Positions 1-7,008 of a stretch of 64,000 nt of DNA are shown here, one piece after another. The DNA comes from Novosphingobium sp. (GTDB taxonomy: Bacteria > Pseudomonadota > Alphaproteobacteria > Sphingomonadales > Sphingomonadaceae). The position numbers and the translations under genes are program-made. Numbering within the stretch: position 1 is the stretch's first letter; every line of letters starts with the position of its first letter. The stretch covers positions 129,001 to 193,000 of the forward strand of contig NZ_JBCNLP010000006.1 of the NCBI RefSeq assembly GCF_039595395.1, written 5' to 3'. Below the pieces are notes generated by a model, which ran no database searches, was not told where the DNA came from, and saw only the letters and a program-made list of their open reading frames with translations.

Positions 1-874
1 TCAGCCATTTATGGCCATCGGTGGTCCAACTGTCGGCCTCTTCCACGCCGCTGGTCAGCGCATGGCGCGAGGAGGCGCGGGCCCACAGGCCAAAGGCGCC
101 ATCGACATGCACCCAGGCGCCTGCCTTGCGCGCCGCGGCAATCAGCGGGACGAAGGGATCGAATTCGCCGGTGTTCACCTCACCCGCCTGCAGGCATAGA
201 ATGGTGCGATCATCGAGCGGTGGCAGGCGGTCGGGATCGATCCGGCCCTGCGCATCGACCGGCGCGACGATCAGCCGCGCCATGCCGAAGCCCAGCAGGC
301 GCAGCGCCTTTTTCACCGTGATATGCACCGTTTCGGAGATCACAACCTTGATCTCGGGCGCGCCGATCAGCCCGTCGCGGTCGAAATCCCAGCCCGCCCG
401 CGCCAGCAGCGACCGTCGCGCCGCGGACAGGGCGCTGAGCGTGCAGGCCGTGGCACTGGTGCCAAAGCCCACGGCGCTTTCGCGCGGCAGGTCAAGGATG
501 TCGAGCAGCCAGCCCGCCGCGATTTTCTCGACCGTCGCGGCGACAGGCGAATTGTCGAAGGAGGAGGCGCATTGGTCCCAGGCCAGCATCAGCCGCTCGG
601 CCGCAGCGGCGGAGGGCAGCGCTGCGCCGATGACAAAACCGAAATAGCGTGGCCCGTTGGAGGCCGTGGTCGCTGGCGAGCCGTAGATGTCGAGCAGGCG
701 GAGCGTTTCCTCCGCATCGCGCCCTTGGGCGGGCAGATCTTCGGCAAAGGCGCCAAGGCCCGCCAGAGCGGCGGCATCGGGATAGGGCGGGCGCTGGTCG
801 ATGCCCTCCAGATAGGTTTGAGCGAGCGCGTCCGCCTGCGCGATCAGGGCGCGTTCCGATGCGATCCGGGTCAT
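1..874 (-). CDS. PLP-dependent decarboxylase-like protein (partial, C-terminus beyond left edge)
   Basis: A fold-type I pyridoxal-phosphate enzyme of the group II amino-acid decarboxylase family, expected to act on an amino acid or aromatic amine in the cytoplasm. The frame opens at 874 (ATG, MTRIASERAL) and stays open to base 1, giving 291 visible residues. HVDGAFGLWA holds the aspartate (about D258) that pairs with the PLP ring nitrogen, and TDGHKWL near the edge holds the Schiff-base lysine (K289). The spacing between the two is right for the family. The last third, with the small domain, lies outside the window. It is head-to-head with no other gene; an HxlR regulator reads in the same direction 54 bp upstream. 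Substrate cannot be told from the sequence. Confidence 0.85.
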   Translation of the reverse strand, partial: MTRIASERALIAQADALAQTYLEGIDQRPPYPDAAALAGLGAFAEDLPAQGRDAEETLRLLDIYGSPATTASNGPRYFGFVIGAALPSAAAAERLMLAWDQCASSFDNSPVAATVEKIAAGWLLDILDLPRESAVGFGTSATACTLSALSAARRSLLARAGWDFDRDGLIGAPEIKVVISETVHITVKKALRLLGFGMARLIVAPVDAQGRIDPDRLPPLDDRTILCLQAGEVNTGEFDPFVPLIAAARKAGAWVHVDGAFGLWARASSRHALTSGVEEADSWTTDGHKWL

Positions 875-927
875 AGGGGCTCCAGCCAGAGGATGATTCG
901 TGTTTTAATATGAAACCATGAGGCGTT

Positions 928-1392
928 TCAGGCAAGCGGCTCTGCTGTGTCGAGCGCCACCACCAGCGTATCCTCGGCCCGCAGCAGGCGGCCGTCATGG
1001 GCATGCAGCTCAAGGCGGCGGACCGGCTGGCGATCGGCGCGGTCGATCAGCCGGACATGCTTTTCGCTGGAATCGAAGAAGAAATCCTCACCCCACTGGC
1101 GCAGGGCGACGATCACCGGGAACAGGCCTCTGCCTTTTTCGGTCAGCACATAGTCCTGATAGGCACTGCCGTCGGAGGCGGGCACGGTCTCCATGATGCC
1201 GCGCTCGATCAGCGTGCGCAGGCGGGCGGAGAGCATGTTCTTGGCGATGCCGAGGCTGGCGAGAAAATCGCTGAAGCGGCTCACACCATCGAGGGCATCG
1301 CGCACGATCATCAGCGACCACCAATCGCCAACCGCATCAATCGAGCGCCCAACCGGGCATGGCGATGCCGCCAGACTGCGCCGTTTGGCCAT
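928..1392 (-). CDS. HxlR-family winged-helix transcriptional regulator
   Basis: A 154-residue MarR/HxlR-type DNA-binding protein. The N-terminus has the family cysteine context (SPCPVGRSIDAVGDWWSLMIVRDAL), followed by the winged helix (FSDFLASLGIAKNMLSARLRTLIERGIME) and the wing ending in YVLTEKGRGLFPVIVALRQWG. HxlR proteins are small dimeric repressors or activators that often sense electrophiles or redox changes through that cysteine. The start at 1392 is chosen because GAAGGAG lies at a good distance and the protein begins just before the conserved domain; an upstream in-frame start at 1551 would overlap the shared control region. It is divergent from a SnoaL-like gene and an MFS exporter, its likely targets. 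Confidence 0.88.
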   Translation of the reverse strand: MAKRRSLAASPCPVGRSIDAVGDWWSLMIVRDALDGVSRFSDFLASLGIAKNMLSARLRTLIERGIMETVPASDGSAYQDYVLTEKGRGLFPVIVALRQWGEDFFFDSSEKHVRLIDRADRQPVRRLELHAHDGRLLRAEDTLVVALDTAEPLA

Positions 1393-1443
1393 GATCACAT
1401 TCTCCTTCGGCAGATCGGCGGATGGCATCATCCGCATAATCTG

Positions 1444-1498
1444 GTTGCAAGATAGAACAAGAAAGTTAGATGTCAATTTGTTGCAATTTGAAACAAGA
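1444..1498. promoter_or_regulatory. Tandem 19-bp direct repeats, candidate HxlR operator
   Basis: GTTGCAAGATAGAACAAGA (1444-1462) and GTTGCAATTTGAAACAAGA (1480-1498) match at 15 of 19 positions and start 36 bp apart, in the 151-bp gap between the HxlR gene and the SnoaL-like gene. The repeat is AT-rich in a GC-rich background. It is probably the regulator's own binding region and probably covers both divergent promoters. The assignment is by position only. Confidence 0.55.
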
Positions 1499-1543
1499 TT
1501 CGCACCGACTCCCAGCCCTGTGCGCAATCCAAAGGAGATGGCA

Positions 1544-1927
1544 ATGCCCAACCCTGTTCAGGAATTCCTCGCCCGCCTTGCTGCGGGCGATCTGCCCGCT
1601 GCCCTCGATCTCGTGGCGCCGGATGCGGTTTTCGCGCCCGAAGGGCCTGCCGACCTCCCCATCTATGGCCATTTCGCGGGCAGAGAGGGCGCCGCGCGCC
1701 TGTTCCGCACGCTGGGCGACCTGTTCGACACTGAAAGCTTCGAAATCTTCACATGGGCCGAAACAGGCGACACGGTCTTCGCCCATGGCGCCATGCGCCA
1801 CCGCGTGCGGCAATCGGGCGCCACCGTGGAAAGTGGCTTCGCGCTGGTGGTGACCCTTGCCGCGGGCAAGATCGCCCATTGGCGCATTTTTGAGAACACC
1901 GCCGCCTTTCAGGCCGCGCTGGGCTAA
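1544..1927 (+). CDS. SnoaL-like / NTF2-fold family protein
   Basis: A 127-residue cytoplasmic protein of the nuclear transport factor 2 / SnoaL-like superfamily. These are small cone-shaped alpha+beta barrels that act as isomerases, hydrolases or ligand binders. The order of elements fits: an N-terminal helix (VQEFLARLAAGDLPAALDLVAPDAVF), a ring of strands, and the closing VVTLAAGKIAHWRIFENTAAFQAAL that is typical of the family. The start at 1544 has a strong AAAGGAG at 1531-1537. It is followed after 4 bp by an MFS exporter and is divergent from the HxlR regulator, so the two genes form a small inducible unit, possibly for detoxification. No catalytic residues can be assigned. Confidence 0.8.
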   Translation: MPNPVQEFLARLAAGDLPAALDLVAPDAVFAPEGPADLPIYGHFAGREGAARLFRTLGDLFDTESFEIFTWAETGDTVFAHGAMRHRVRQSGATVESGFALVVTLAAGKIAHWRIFENTAAFQAALG

Positions 1928-1931
1928 CGCC

Positions 1932-3098
1932 ATGCGCGCACCCCTGTCTCGCGGCGTGACGCTGCTCTTTGCCGTGGCCTGCGGGCTGGCGGTGGCGAAT
2001 GCCTATTACGCCCAGCCGCTGCTCGACACGATGGCCGCGCAATTCGGCATCTCCCGCGCGGCCATCGGGCTGGTCATCACCATCACCCAGATCGGCTATG
2101 GCCTGGGGCTGCTGCTGCTGGTGCCCTTGGGCGACAGGCTGAACCGGCGGCGGCTGATCCTGGGCCAGTCGCTGCTGTCCATCGTCGCGCTGCTGGGCGT
2201 GGCGCTGGCGCCCAATGGCATGGTGCTGTTGATCGCCATGGGCTGTGTCGGCCTGCTGGCGGTGGTGACGCAGATTCTGGTGGCCTATGCCGCCACGCTC
2301 GCCCGCCCCGAGGAAAGCGGCGCGGTGGTCGGCACGGTCACCAGCGGCATCATCATCGGCATTCTGCTGGCGCGCACCGTTTCGGGCACATTGGCGGATC
2401 TGTTTGGCTGGCGTTCGGTCTATCTCGCCTCGGCGGCGGCGACGCTGATGGTGGTGATCGCGCTGGCCCGCGTGCTCCCATCCGGTGAGGCGCGCGGTTC
2501 TGCCATCCCCTATCCCCGTCTGATCGCCTCGCTGTTCACCCTGCTGCGCGAGGAGCCGCTGCTGCGCCGCCGGGCCTTTCTCGCCTTGCTGATCTTCGCG
2601 GCCATGACCCTGCTCTGGACCCCCATGGTGCTGCCGCTGAGCGCCCCCCCTTTTTCGCTCTCGCACACGCAGGTCGGGCTGTTCGGGCTGGCCGGGGCGA
2701 TGGGCGCGGTGGGGGCATCGAGCGCGGGCAGGCTCGCCGACCGGGGCCATGCGCAGAAGGTGACCGGCGCGGCGTTGCTGACCATGCTGCTGTCGTGGCT
2801 GGCGGTGGCATTGCTGCCGGTCTCGCTATGGGGGCTGATTGTCGGCGTCATCACCATGGATTTCGGGCTTCAGGCCGCCCATGTCGCCAATCAGAGCCTC
2901 ATCTATCGCCTGAGGCCAGAGGCGCGCAGCCGCCTGGCCGCCGCCTATATGATCTTCTATTCGATCGGCTCGGCCATGGGGTCGATGCTCTCGACCATCC
3001 TCTATGCGGGCTTTGGCTGGAGCGGCGTTTGCACGGCAGGGGCGCTTGTCAGCACCCTCGCGCTGGCCTTTTGGTGGGCCACCCGGCACGATGGGTAA
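1932..3098 (+). CDS. MFS transporter (drug/sugar efflux type)
   Basis: A 388-residue inner-membrane transporter of the major facilitator superfamily with about 12 hydrophobic segments. The loop between helices 2 and 3 carries the family A-motif variant GDRLNRRRLI, with a second half-motif GRLADRGHAQKV in the middle of the protein. The N-terminal region (GLAVANAYYAQPLLDTMA) resembles the YgaY/YdhP-like exporters. Start at 1932, 4 bp after the SnoaL-like gene stop, so probably co-transcribed under HxlR control. The substrate is unknown; export of a toxic organic compound is the simplest reading. Confidence 0.87.
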   Translation: MRAPLSRGVTLLFAVACGLAVANAYYAQPLLDTMAAQFGISRAAIGLVITITQIGYGLGLLLLVPLGDRLNRRRLILGQSLLSIVALLGVALAPNGMVLLIAMGCVGLLAVVTQILVAYAATLARPEESGAVVGTVTSGIIIGILLARTVSGTLADLFGWRSVYLASAAATLMVVIALARVLPSGEARGSAIPYPRLIASLFTLLREEPLLRRRAFLALLIFAAMTLLWTPMVLPLSAPPFSLSHTQVGLFGLAGAMGAVGASSAGRLADRGHAQKVTGAALLTMLLSWLAVALLPVSLWGLIVGVITMDFGLQAAHVANQSLIYRLRPEARSRLAAAYMIFYSIGSAMGSMLSTILYAGFGWSGVCTAGALVSTLALAFWWATRHDG

Positions 3099-3107
3099 AG
3101 CGCCCCG

Positions 3108-3644
3108 TCACGCGATATGCGAGAGCACGAAATCGACCCGCTCCGCAACCGATGCGAGCGGCAGCCGGATCAGCTCATAGCCCAGTTCGGCATAGACCTC
3201 GGTCATCGCGCGACAGGTGGCCTCGGCCTCTTCGGGTGACTGTTTGCGCTCGGCATCCTGCTGGAAGATGGCGGGGCAGTGCGGGGCGAGGAACACTTGT
3301 CTGGCATAGCGCAGGCTTTCCGCCGCCCGCATCGCCGCGCTGGGGACAGGCAGGCCGCAAAGGCGCAGATAGCCGACCACATCGGGAATGCCGCGATCGA
3401 ACAGGACAGGGCCAGGGATGGCGGCAGCCTCGCGCCATGACCGCATGTCCGATGCGAGCATCAGCCCGGCAAAGGCTTCGCGATCGGCCCAGGGCAAGGC
3501 TGTGCCGCCGAGGCTCACTTGATCGCGGATGATGGCGCGCCCTGCTTCGGGCCTATGCGGTATGCCCCTTGCGGCCAGCGCCTCGATCAGCGTGCTTTTG
3601 CCGGAGCCGGGCCCGCCTGTGATGATGTGAAAGCGTTCCGTCAT
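3108..3644 (-). CDS. Small AAA/P-loop ATPase (kinase-like)
   Basis: A 178-residue single-domain P-loop NTPase. The Walker A motif GGPGSGKST is at residues 10-18, followed by a possible base or metal contact (GRAIIRDQ), a Walker B-like strand GPVLFDRGIPDVVGY, and a C-terminal helix-rich lid. This pattern is that of small AAA-family ATPases of unknown function found widely in proteobacteria; it resembles nucleoside or amide kinases in fold. The start at 3644 (MTERFHIITGGPGSGKST) puts the P-loop at its usual place close to the N-terminus; a TTG start at 3680 is possible but less likely. It is convergent with the MFS gene and ends 9 bp from it. Confidence 0.75.
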   Translation of the reverse strand: MTERFHIITGGPGSGKSTLIEALAARGIPHRPEAGRAIIRDQVSLGGTALPWADREAFAGLMLASDMRSWREAAAIPGPVLFDRGIPDVVGYLRLCGLPVPSAAMRAAESLRYARQVFLAPHCPAIFQQDAERKQSPEEAEATCRAMTEVYAELGYELIRLPLASVAERVDFVLSHIA

Positions 3645-3732
3645 AAGGCTGTTTTTCCAGACCTGTCCCGCCGTGGTCAATGTCCGCCAGCGGGATGGGG
3701 AAGTTGGGCTTTGCGCCTATCAATCCATATTC

Positions 3733-3760
3733 TCTAGTAAATTGATTGGGTTTAACTAGA
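3733..3760. promoter_or_regulatory. Inverted repeat upstream of the flavin monooxygenase
   Basis: TCTAGTAAA and TTTAACTAGA form an imperfect dyad over 28 bp in an AT-rich island, 34 bp before the SsuD-like gene start and 89 bp upstream of the small ATPase gene. It could be an operator or part of a promoter. Only the symmetry supports the call. Confidence 0.35.
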
Positions 3761-3793
3761 ATAGGGTCCATCCCTCTGCGAGGTTCCATCGGC

Positions 3794-4873
3794 ATGACCC
3801 CCGACTATCTCTGGTACATTCCCAATCAGGCGATCGCCGGCCATCGCGGCGATACCGTCAGCGCGGACCATAACAGCCTGGACACGCTGACCCGGCAGGC
3901 ATGGGCGCTGGAACGCCATGGCTGGACGGGCGCCCTGCTGGGGGCGGGTTGGGGGCGGCCCGATACCTTCACCGTCGCCACCGCGCTGGCCGCCCGCACC
4001 ACCAGTTTCGAGCCGCTGATCGCCATCCGCCCCGGCTATTGGCGCCCGGCCAATTTCGCTGCGGCGGCGGCCACGCTCGATCATCTGAGCGAGGGCCGGG
4101 TGCGGGTCAACATCGTCTCGGGGCAGGATGATCTGGCGGCCTATGGCGACAGTGAGGGCGATCAGGCCCAGCGCTATGCCCGCACCAAGGAGTTCATGCG
4201 GCTGGTCCGCCGCCTGTGGAGCGAGGAGCATGTGACCCATGACGGGGAGCATTTTCACGTCACCGGCTCGACGGTTTTGCCGCGTATCGAAACCCGTCAG
4301 GGCCGCCCGCACCCACCGCTCTATTTCGGAGGCGCCTCGCCCGCCGCCGAGCGGGTCGCCGCGACCGAGGCCGATGTCCAGCTCTTCTGGGGCGAGCCGC
4401 TGGCGGACATTGCGGAACGCATCGACCGCCTCAAAACCCTGAGCGCCACGCTGGACCGCGATCTGCCGCCTTTGCGCTTTGGCCTGCGGATCACCACGCT
4501 GGTGCGCGACACCACCGAGCAGGCCTGGGCCGCCGCCGAGGCCAGGGTGGCGCAGATGGCGCGCGAGGCCGGGGAGGATCAGGATCATCGCCGCTTTGCC
4601 GCGGTCGGCCAACAGCGGCTGCTCGGGCTGCAGCAGCGCGGCGAGGTGCTGGACGACAATCTCTACACCACGCCCGGCAAGTTTGGCGGCGGCGGCGCGG
4701 CGACGACCTGGCTGGTGGGGTCGGCGCAGGATGTGGCGCGCTCGCTGCTCAACTATCAGGCTCTGGGCATCAGCCATTTCGTGCTGTCCGACACGCCCTA
4801 TCTGCAGGAGATCGAACGGCAGGGGCAAAGCTTGCTGCCCCTGCTGCGACAGGCCAGTCTGGTCCTGTTCTAG
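3794..4873 (+). CDS. LLM-class flavin-dependent monooxygenase (SsuD-like)
   Basis: A 359-residue (beta/alpha)8-barrel oxidoreductase of the bacterial luciferase-like group, closest in motifs to FMNH2-dependent alkanesulfonate monooxygenase SsuD. Visible family features are the early WTGALLGAGW strand, the substrate-pocket segment LIAIRPGYWRPANFAAAAATLDHLSEGRV, VNIVSGQD, PPLYFGGASPAAERVAA and the C-terminal WLVGSAQDVARSLLNYQALGI. Reduced FMN would come from a separate reductase not seen nearby. Start at 3794 (MTPDYLWYIP); SD is weak. It precedes the cytochrome c/DUF6152/DUF6644 operon in the same direction with a 81-bp gap. Substrate may be a sulfonate or another small organic; there is no ssuABC transporter here. 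Confidence 0.85.
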   Translation: MTPDYLWYIPNQAIAGHRGDTVSADHNSLDTLTRQAWALERHGWTGALLGAGWGRPDTFTVATALAARTTSFEPLIAIRPGYWRPANFAAAAATLDHLSEGRVRVNIVSGQDDLAAYGDSEGDQAQRYARTKEFMRLVRRLWSEEHVTHDGEHFHVTGSTVLPRIETRQGRPHPPLYFGGASPAAERVAATEADVQLFWGEPLADIAERIDRLKTLSATLDRDLPPLRFGLRITTLVRDTTEQAWAAAEARVAQMAREAGEDQDHRRFAAVGQQRLLGLQQRGEVLDDNLYTTPGKFGGGGAATTWLVGSAQDVARSLLNYQALGISHFVLSDTPYLQEIERQGQSLLPLLRQASLVLF

Positions 4874-4931
4874 GCGCGCGGATGCCCCTAACCTCGGCCC
4901 ATATTTGCAGAGTTCAATTGTCTGGAGATCA

Positions 4932-4956
4932 ATATCCCATAAAAGCGATGGGATAT
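4932..4956 (+). promoter_or_regulatory. Perfect 9-bp dyad overlapping the start codon of the cytochrome gene
   Basis: ATATCCCAT (4932-4940) and ATGGGATAT (4948-4956) are perfect inverted repeats with a 7-base loop, and the second arm covers the first two bases of the cytochrome ATG at 4955. As RNA it would hide the GGGA ribosome-binding bases and the start; as DNA it could be an operator. Either way it is placed to control the first gene of the operon. Confidence 0.5.
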
Positions 4957-5569
4957 GACTTCTTCCACCTTCTTCCCCCGCATTCTCGCCTCGGCGACGG
5001 TCGTTCTGGCGCTGGCCGTCAGCGCTGGCGTGTGGCTGCAGCCCTTGCGCGCCGCCACCCCGGCCCCAGCCAGCATCCAGCAGACCATGCTGACCAAAAT
5101 CGATCCGGCCTCCGACGCGCTCTGGGCCTCGGTCGGTACGGTCGAGACCGCGCAAGGCACCACCCATCGCGCGCCGCGCAGCGCGGCAGGCTGGCAAAAG
5201 GTGAGTGCTCTGGCCGAGACGCTGGTGGCGGGGGCACGCCATCTGCAGCGGCCGGGCCTGCCGGTGGGCGCCACCGCCCATAGCCGTCTGGCCGACGCCG
5301 ACACCCCCGGCACCCGCACCGCGCCCCAGATCGCCGCCGACATTCGCGCCGACCCGGCCCGCTTCGCCCGCCATGCCAGAGCGCTGGAAGAGGCCGCGCT
5401 CTCCGCGCGCGCCGCCGCGCGGGCCCGCAATGCCGAAGGGCTGATCGCGGCGGGCGCGGCCATCGATGCCGCCTGCGAGGCCTGCCACGCGGCCTATTGG
5501 TATCCGCGCACGCCTCCGCTGGCCCTGCCCGATCCCGACCATTTCGGCGCCTCGGCGCGCCATCCCTGA
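4955..5569 (+). CDS. Secreted cytochrome c-type protein (single CXXCH)
   Basis: A 204-residue exported protein with an N-terminal signal or anchor (ILASATVVLALAVSAGVWLQPLRAA) and one haem c motif CEACH near the C-terminus, in the arrangement AAGAAIDAACEACHAAYWYP. Helical content and a CXXCH close to the end recall cytochrome c'-like four-helix proteins. It should be a periplasmic electron carrier or haem sensor. First gene of a tight rightward operon with DUF6152, two DUF6644 genes and another secreted protein. Its start codon sits inside a perfect dyad. The distal haem ligand cannot be assigned. Longer than a typical cytochrome c' (about 130-150 aa). Confidence 0.78.
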   Translation: MTSSTFFPRILASATVVLALAVSAGVWLQPLRAATPAPASIQQTMLTKIDPASDALWASVGTVETAQGTTHRAPRSAAGWQKVSALAETLVAGARHLQRPGLPVGATAHSRLADADTPGTRTAPQIAADIRADPARFARHARALEEAALSARAAARARNAEGLIAAGAAIDAACEACHAAYWYPRTPPLALPDPDHFGASARHP

Positions 5570-5593
5570 CCTGCCTGACCAAGGAGACATTCC

Positions 5594-6004
5594 ATGAAAC
5601 TCGCCTCTCTCGCGGCCTTGCCGCTAACCTTGCTGGCCGCCGCCCCGGCGCTGGCCCACCATTCCTTCTCCGCCGAATTTGACGGCAAGAAGCCGGTGCG
5701 GCTGGTCGGCAAGATCTCCAGGATCGAATGGACGAACCCGCATTCCTACTTCTACCTCGATGTGACCGGCCGCGACGGCAAGACCGCCACCTGGGCCTGC
5801 GAAAGCGGCGGCCCCGGCGCCCTGTCGCGTCGCGGCTGGAAGAAGGGCGATGTGAAGATCGGCGATACGCTGATCGTCGACGGCTATCTGGCCAAGGATG
5901 GCGCCAGACTGATCGACGCGCGCCGCCTGAAGCTGCCGGACGGGCGCCAGATCTATGGCGGCACCCCCGGCGACGGCGGCCCCGGCGACAATGCGAACGG
6001 CTGA
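5594..6004 (+). CDS. Secreted DUF6152 family protein
   Basis: A 136-residue exported protein. The signal peptide is MKLASLAALPLTLLAAAPALA, and the mature protein begins with HHSFSAEFD, a typical start for this family: a His-His at the mature N-terminus that could bind metal. The remainder looks like an OB-fold-like beta barrel (VRLVGKISRIEWTNPHSYFYLDV, TWACESGGPGALSRRGWKKGD, GDTLIVDGYLAKDG). Function is unknown. It starts 24 bp after the cytochrome gene, with AAGGAG at 5580-5585, and is followed by the first DUF6644 gene after 3 bp. Association with a cytochrome suggests a periplasmic redox or metal role. Confidence 0.72.
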   Translation: MKLASLAALPLTLLAAAPALAHHSFSAEFDGKKPVRLVGKISRIEWTNPHSYFYLDVTGRDGKTATWACESGGPGALSRRGWKKGDVKIGDTLIVDGYLAKDGARLIDARRLKLPDGRQIYGGTPGDGGPGDNANG

Positions 6005-6007
6005 TCC

Positions 6008-6502
6008 ATGACCCTGCTTGTCGACTTCTGCCAATGGCTGAACGATCTGCCGCCATCGCAGACGCTGGCCCAATCCGAATGGGCCTTTCCCATCGTCGAA
6101 AGCGTGCATGTGCTGGCGCTGGGGCTGGTGGCGGGCACGGTGGCGCTGGTCGATCTGCGGGTGCTCGGGCTGGCGCTGGGCGAAATCCGCCTGACCGCCA
6201 TCGCCCGGCGCCTGCTGCCGCTGACATGGGGCGGCTTTGCGGTGATGGCGCTGTCGGGCGGGGCGCTCTTTGCCTCCGAAGCGGTCAAGCTGTCGCATAA
6301 TCCGCTGTTCCAGCTCAAGCTGGTGCTGCTGCTGCTGGCCGGTCTCAACGCCTGGATCTTCCATGCCACCGTCTATCGCCGGGTTGCGGTCTGGGAGCAG
6401 GCGGCGGTCGCCCCGGCTCAGGCGCGTGTTGCGGCGATCACCTCGCTGGCGACATGGACCGCCATCATCATCGCCGGGCGCTTCATCGCCTATGTGCATT
6501 GA
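6008..6502 (+). CDS. DUF6644-type four-helix membrane protein, copy 1
   Basis: A 164-residue integral membrane protein with four predicted helices (about residues 30-55, 70-92, 100-120, 140-162). The first helix has the pattern ESVHVLALGLVAG with a membrane-embedded histidine, shared with the next gene as ETVHLLGLTALGG. After helix 3 comes NPLFQLKLVLLLLAGLN, again matched in the paralogue. The histidines and the four-helix shape would allow haem b binding, which is inference only. It lies 3 bp after the DUF6152 gene and 11 bp before copy 2, so the two are probably made together and may form a heterodimer. Confidence 0.75.
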   Translation: MTLLVDFCQWLNDLPPSQTLAQSEWAFPIVESVHVLALGLVAGTVALVDLRVLGLALGEIRLTAIARRLLPLTWGGFAVMALSGGALFASEAVKLSHNPLFQLKLVLLLLAGLNAWIFHATVYRRVAVWEQAAVAPAQARVAAITSLATWTAIIIAGRFIAYVH

Positions 6503-6513
6503 GGGATACCCAC

Positions 6514-6981
6514 GTGCTTGAGAACCTATTCCGCTGGCTGGGCGCGACGCCGGTGGGGCTTTACATGCGCGATTCCGACTGGGGCTTCGCCTCGGTCGAG
6601 ACGGTTCATCTGCTGGGGCTGACGGCTCTGGGCGGCGTGGTGGTGGTGGCCAATCTGGCGGGCGCGGGGGTGATCCTGCGCCAGTCCAGCCCGGCGGCGG
6701 TGCAGCGCGGGCTGCGCGGCTTTGGCGCGGGGGCGCTGGTGGCGCTGATCGTTTCGGGCGTGCTGCTCGTCTCCTCCAAGCCCATCCGCTATTATCTGGA
6801 CGGCACCTTCCGCATCAAGATGCTGCTGCTGGTGCTGGCCATCGCCTCCTCCATCGCCCTTTACCGCGCCTTTTCCGCAAGTGCCGAGACGCCTTCACCG
6901 GCGCTGCGCGGCGCCGCGCTCATCTCGCTGGCGCTGTGGCTGTCGGTGGGGGTGGCCGGGCGCATCATCGGCTTTCTGTGA
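6514..6981 (+). CDS. DUF6644-type four-helix membrane protein, copy 2
   Basis: A 155-residue paralogue of the preceding gene, also with four hydrophobic helices. Shared elements are SVETVHLLGL in helix 1 and DGTFRIKMLLLVLAIAS after helix 3. The start is GTG at 6514 (VLENLFRWLGATPVGLYMRDSDWGF), preceded by GAGGG; the frame runs further upstream but would overlap copy 1. The shared prefix WLN/WLG...SxW-x-F before the first helix points to a tandem duplication followed by divergence. It may act with copy 1 as a membrane electron-transfer or transport unit, but no function is known for the family. Confidence 0.73.
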   Translation: MLENLFRWLGATPVGLYMRDSDWGFASVETVHLLGLTALGGVVVVANLAGAGVILRQSSPAAVQRGLRGFGAGALVALIVSGVLLVSSKPIRYYLDGTFRIKMLLLVLAIASSIALYRAFSASAETPSPALRGAALISLALWLSVGVAGRIIGFL

Positions 6982-7008
6982 CATTTCGAAAGGGGGATTT
7001 CCGAAGCT

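Noticed and set aside
3752..5590. 612-codon open frame on the minus strand across the flavin monooxygenase and cytochrome genes
   Set aside because: It is antisense to two well-supported genes and its translation is low-complexity Arg/Gly/Ala typical of GC-rich shadow frames.
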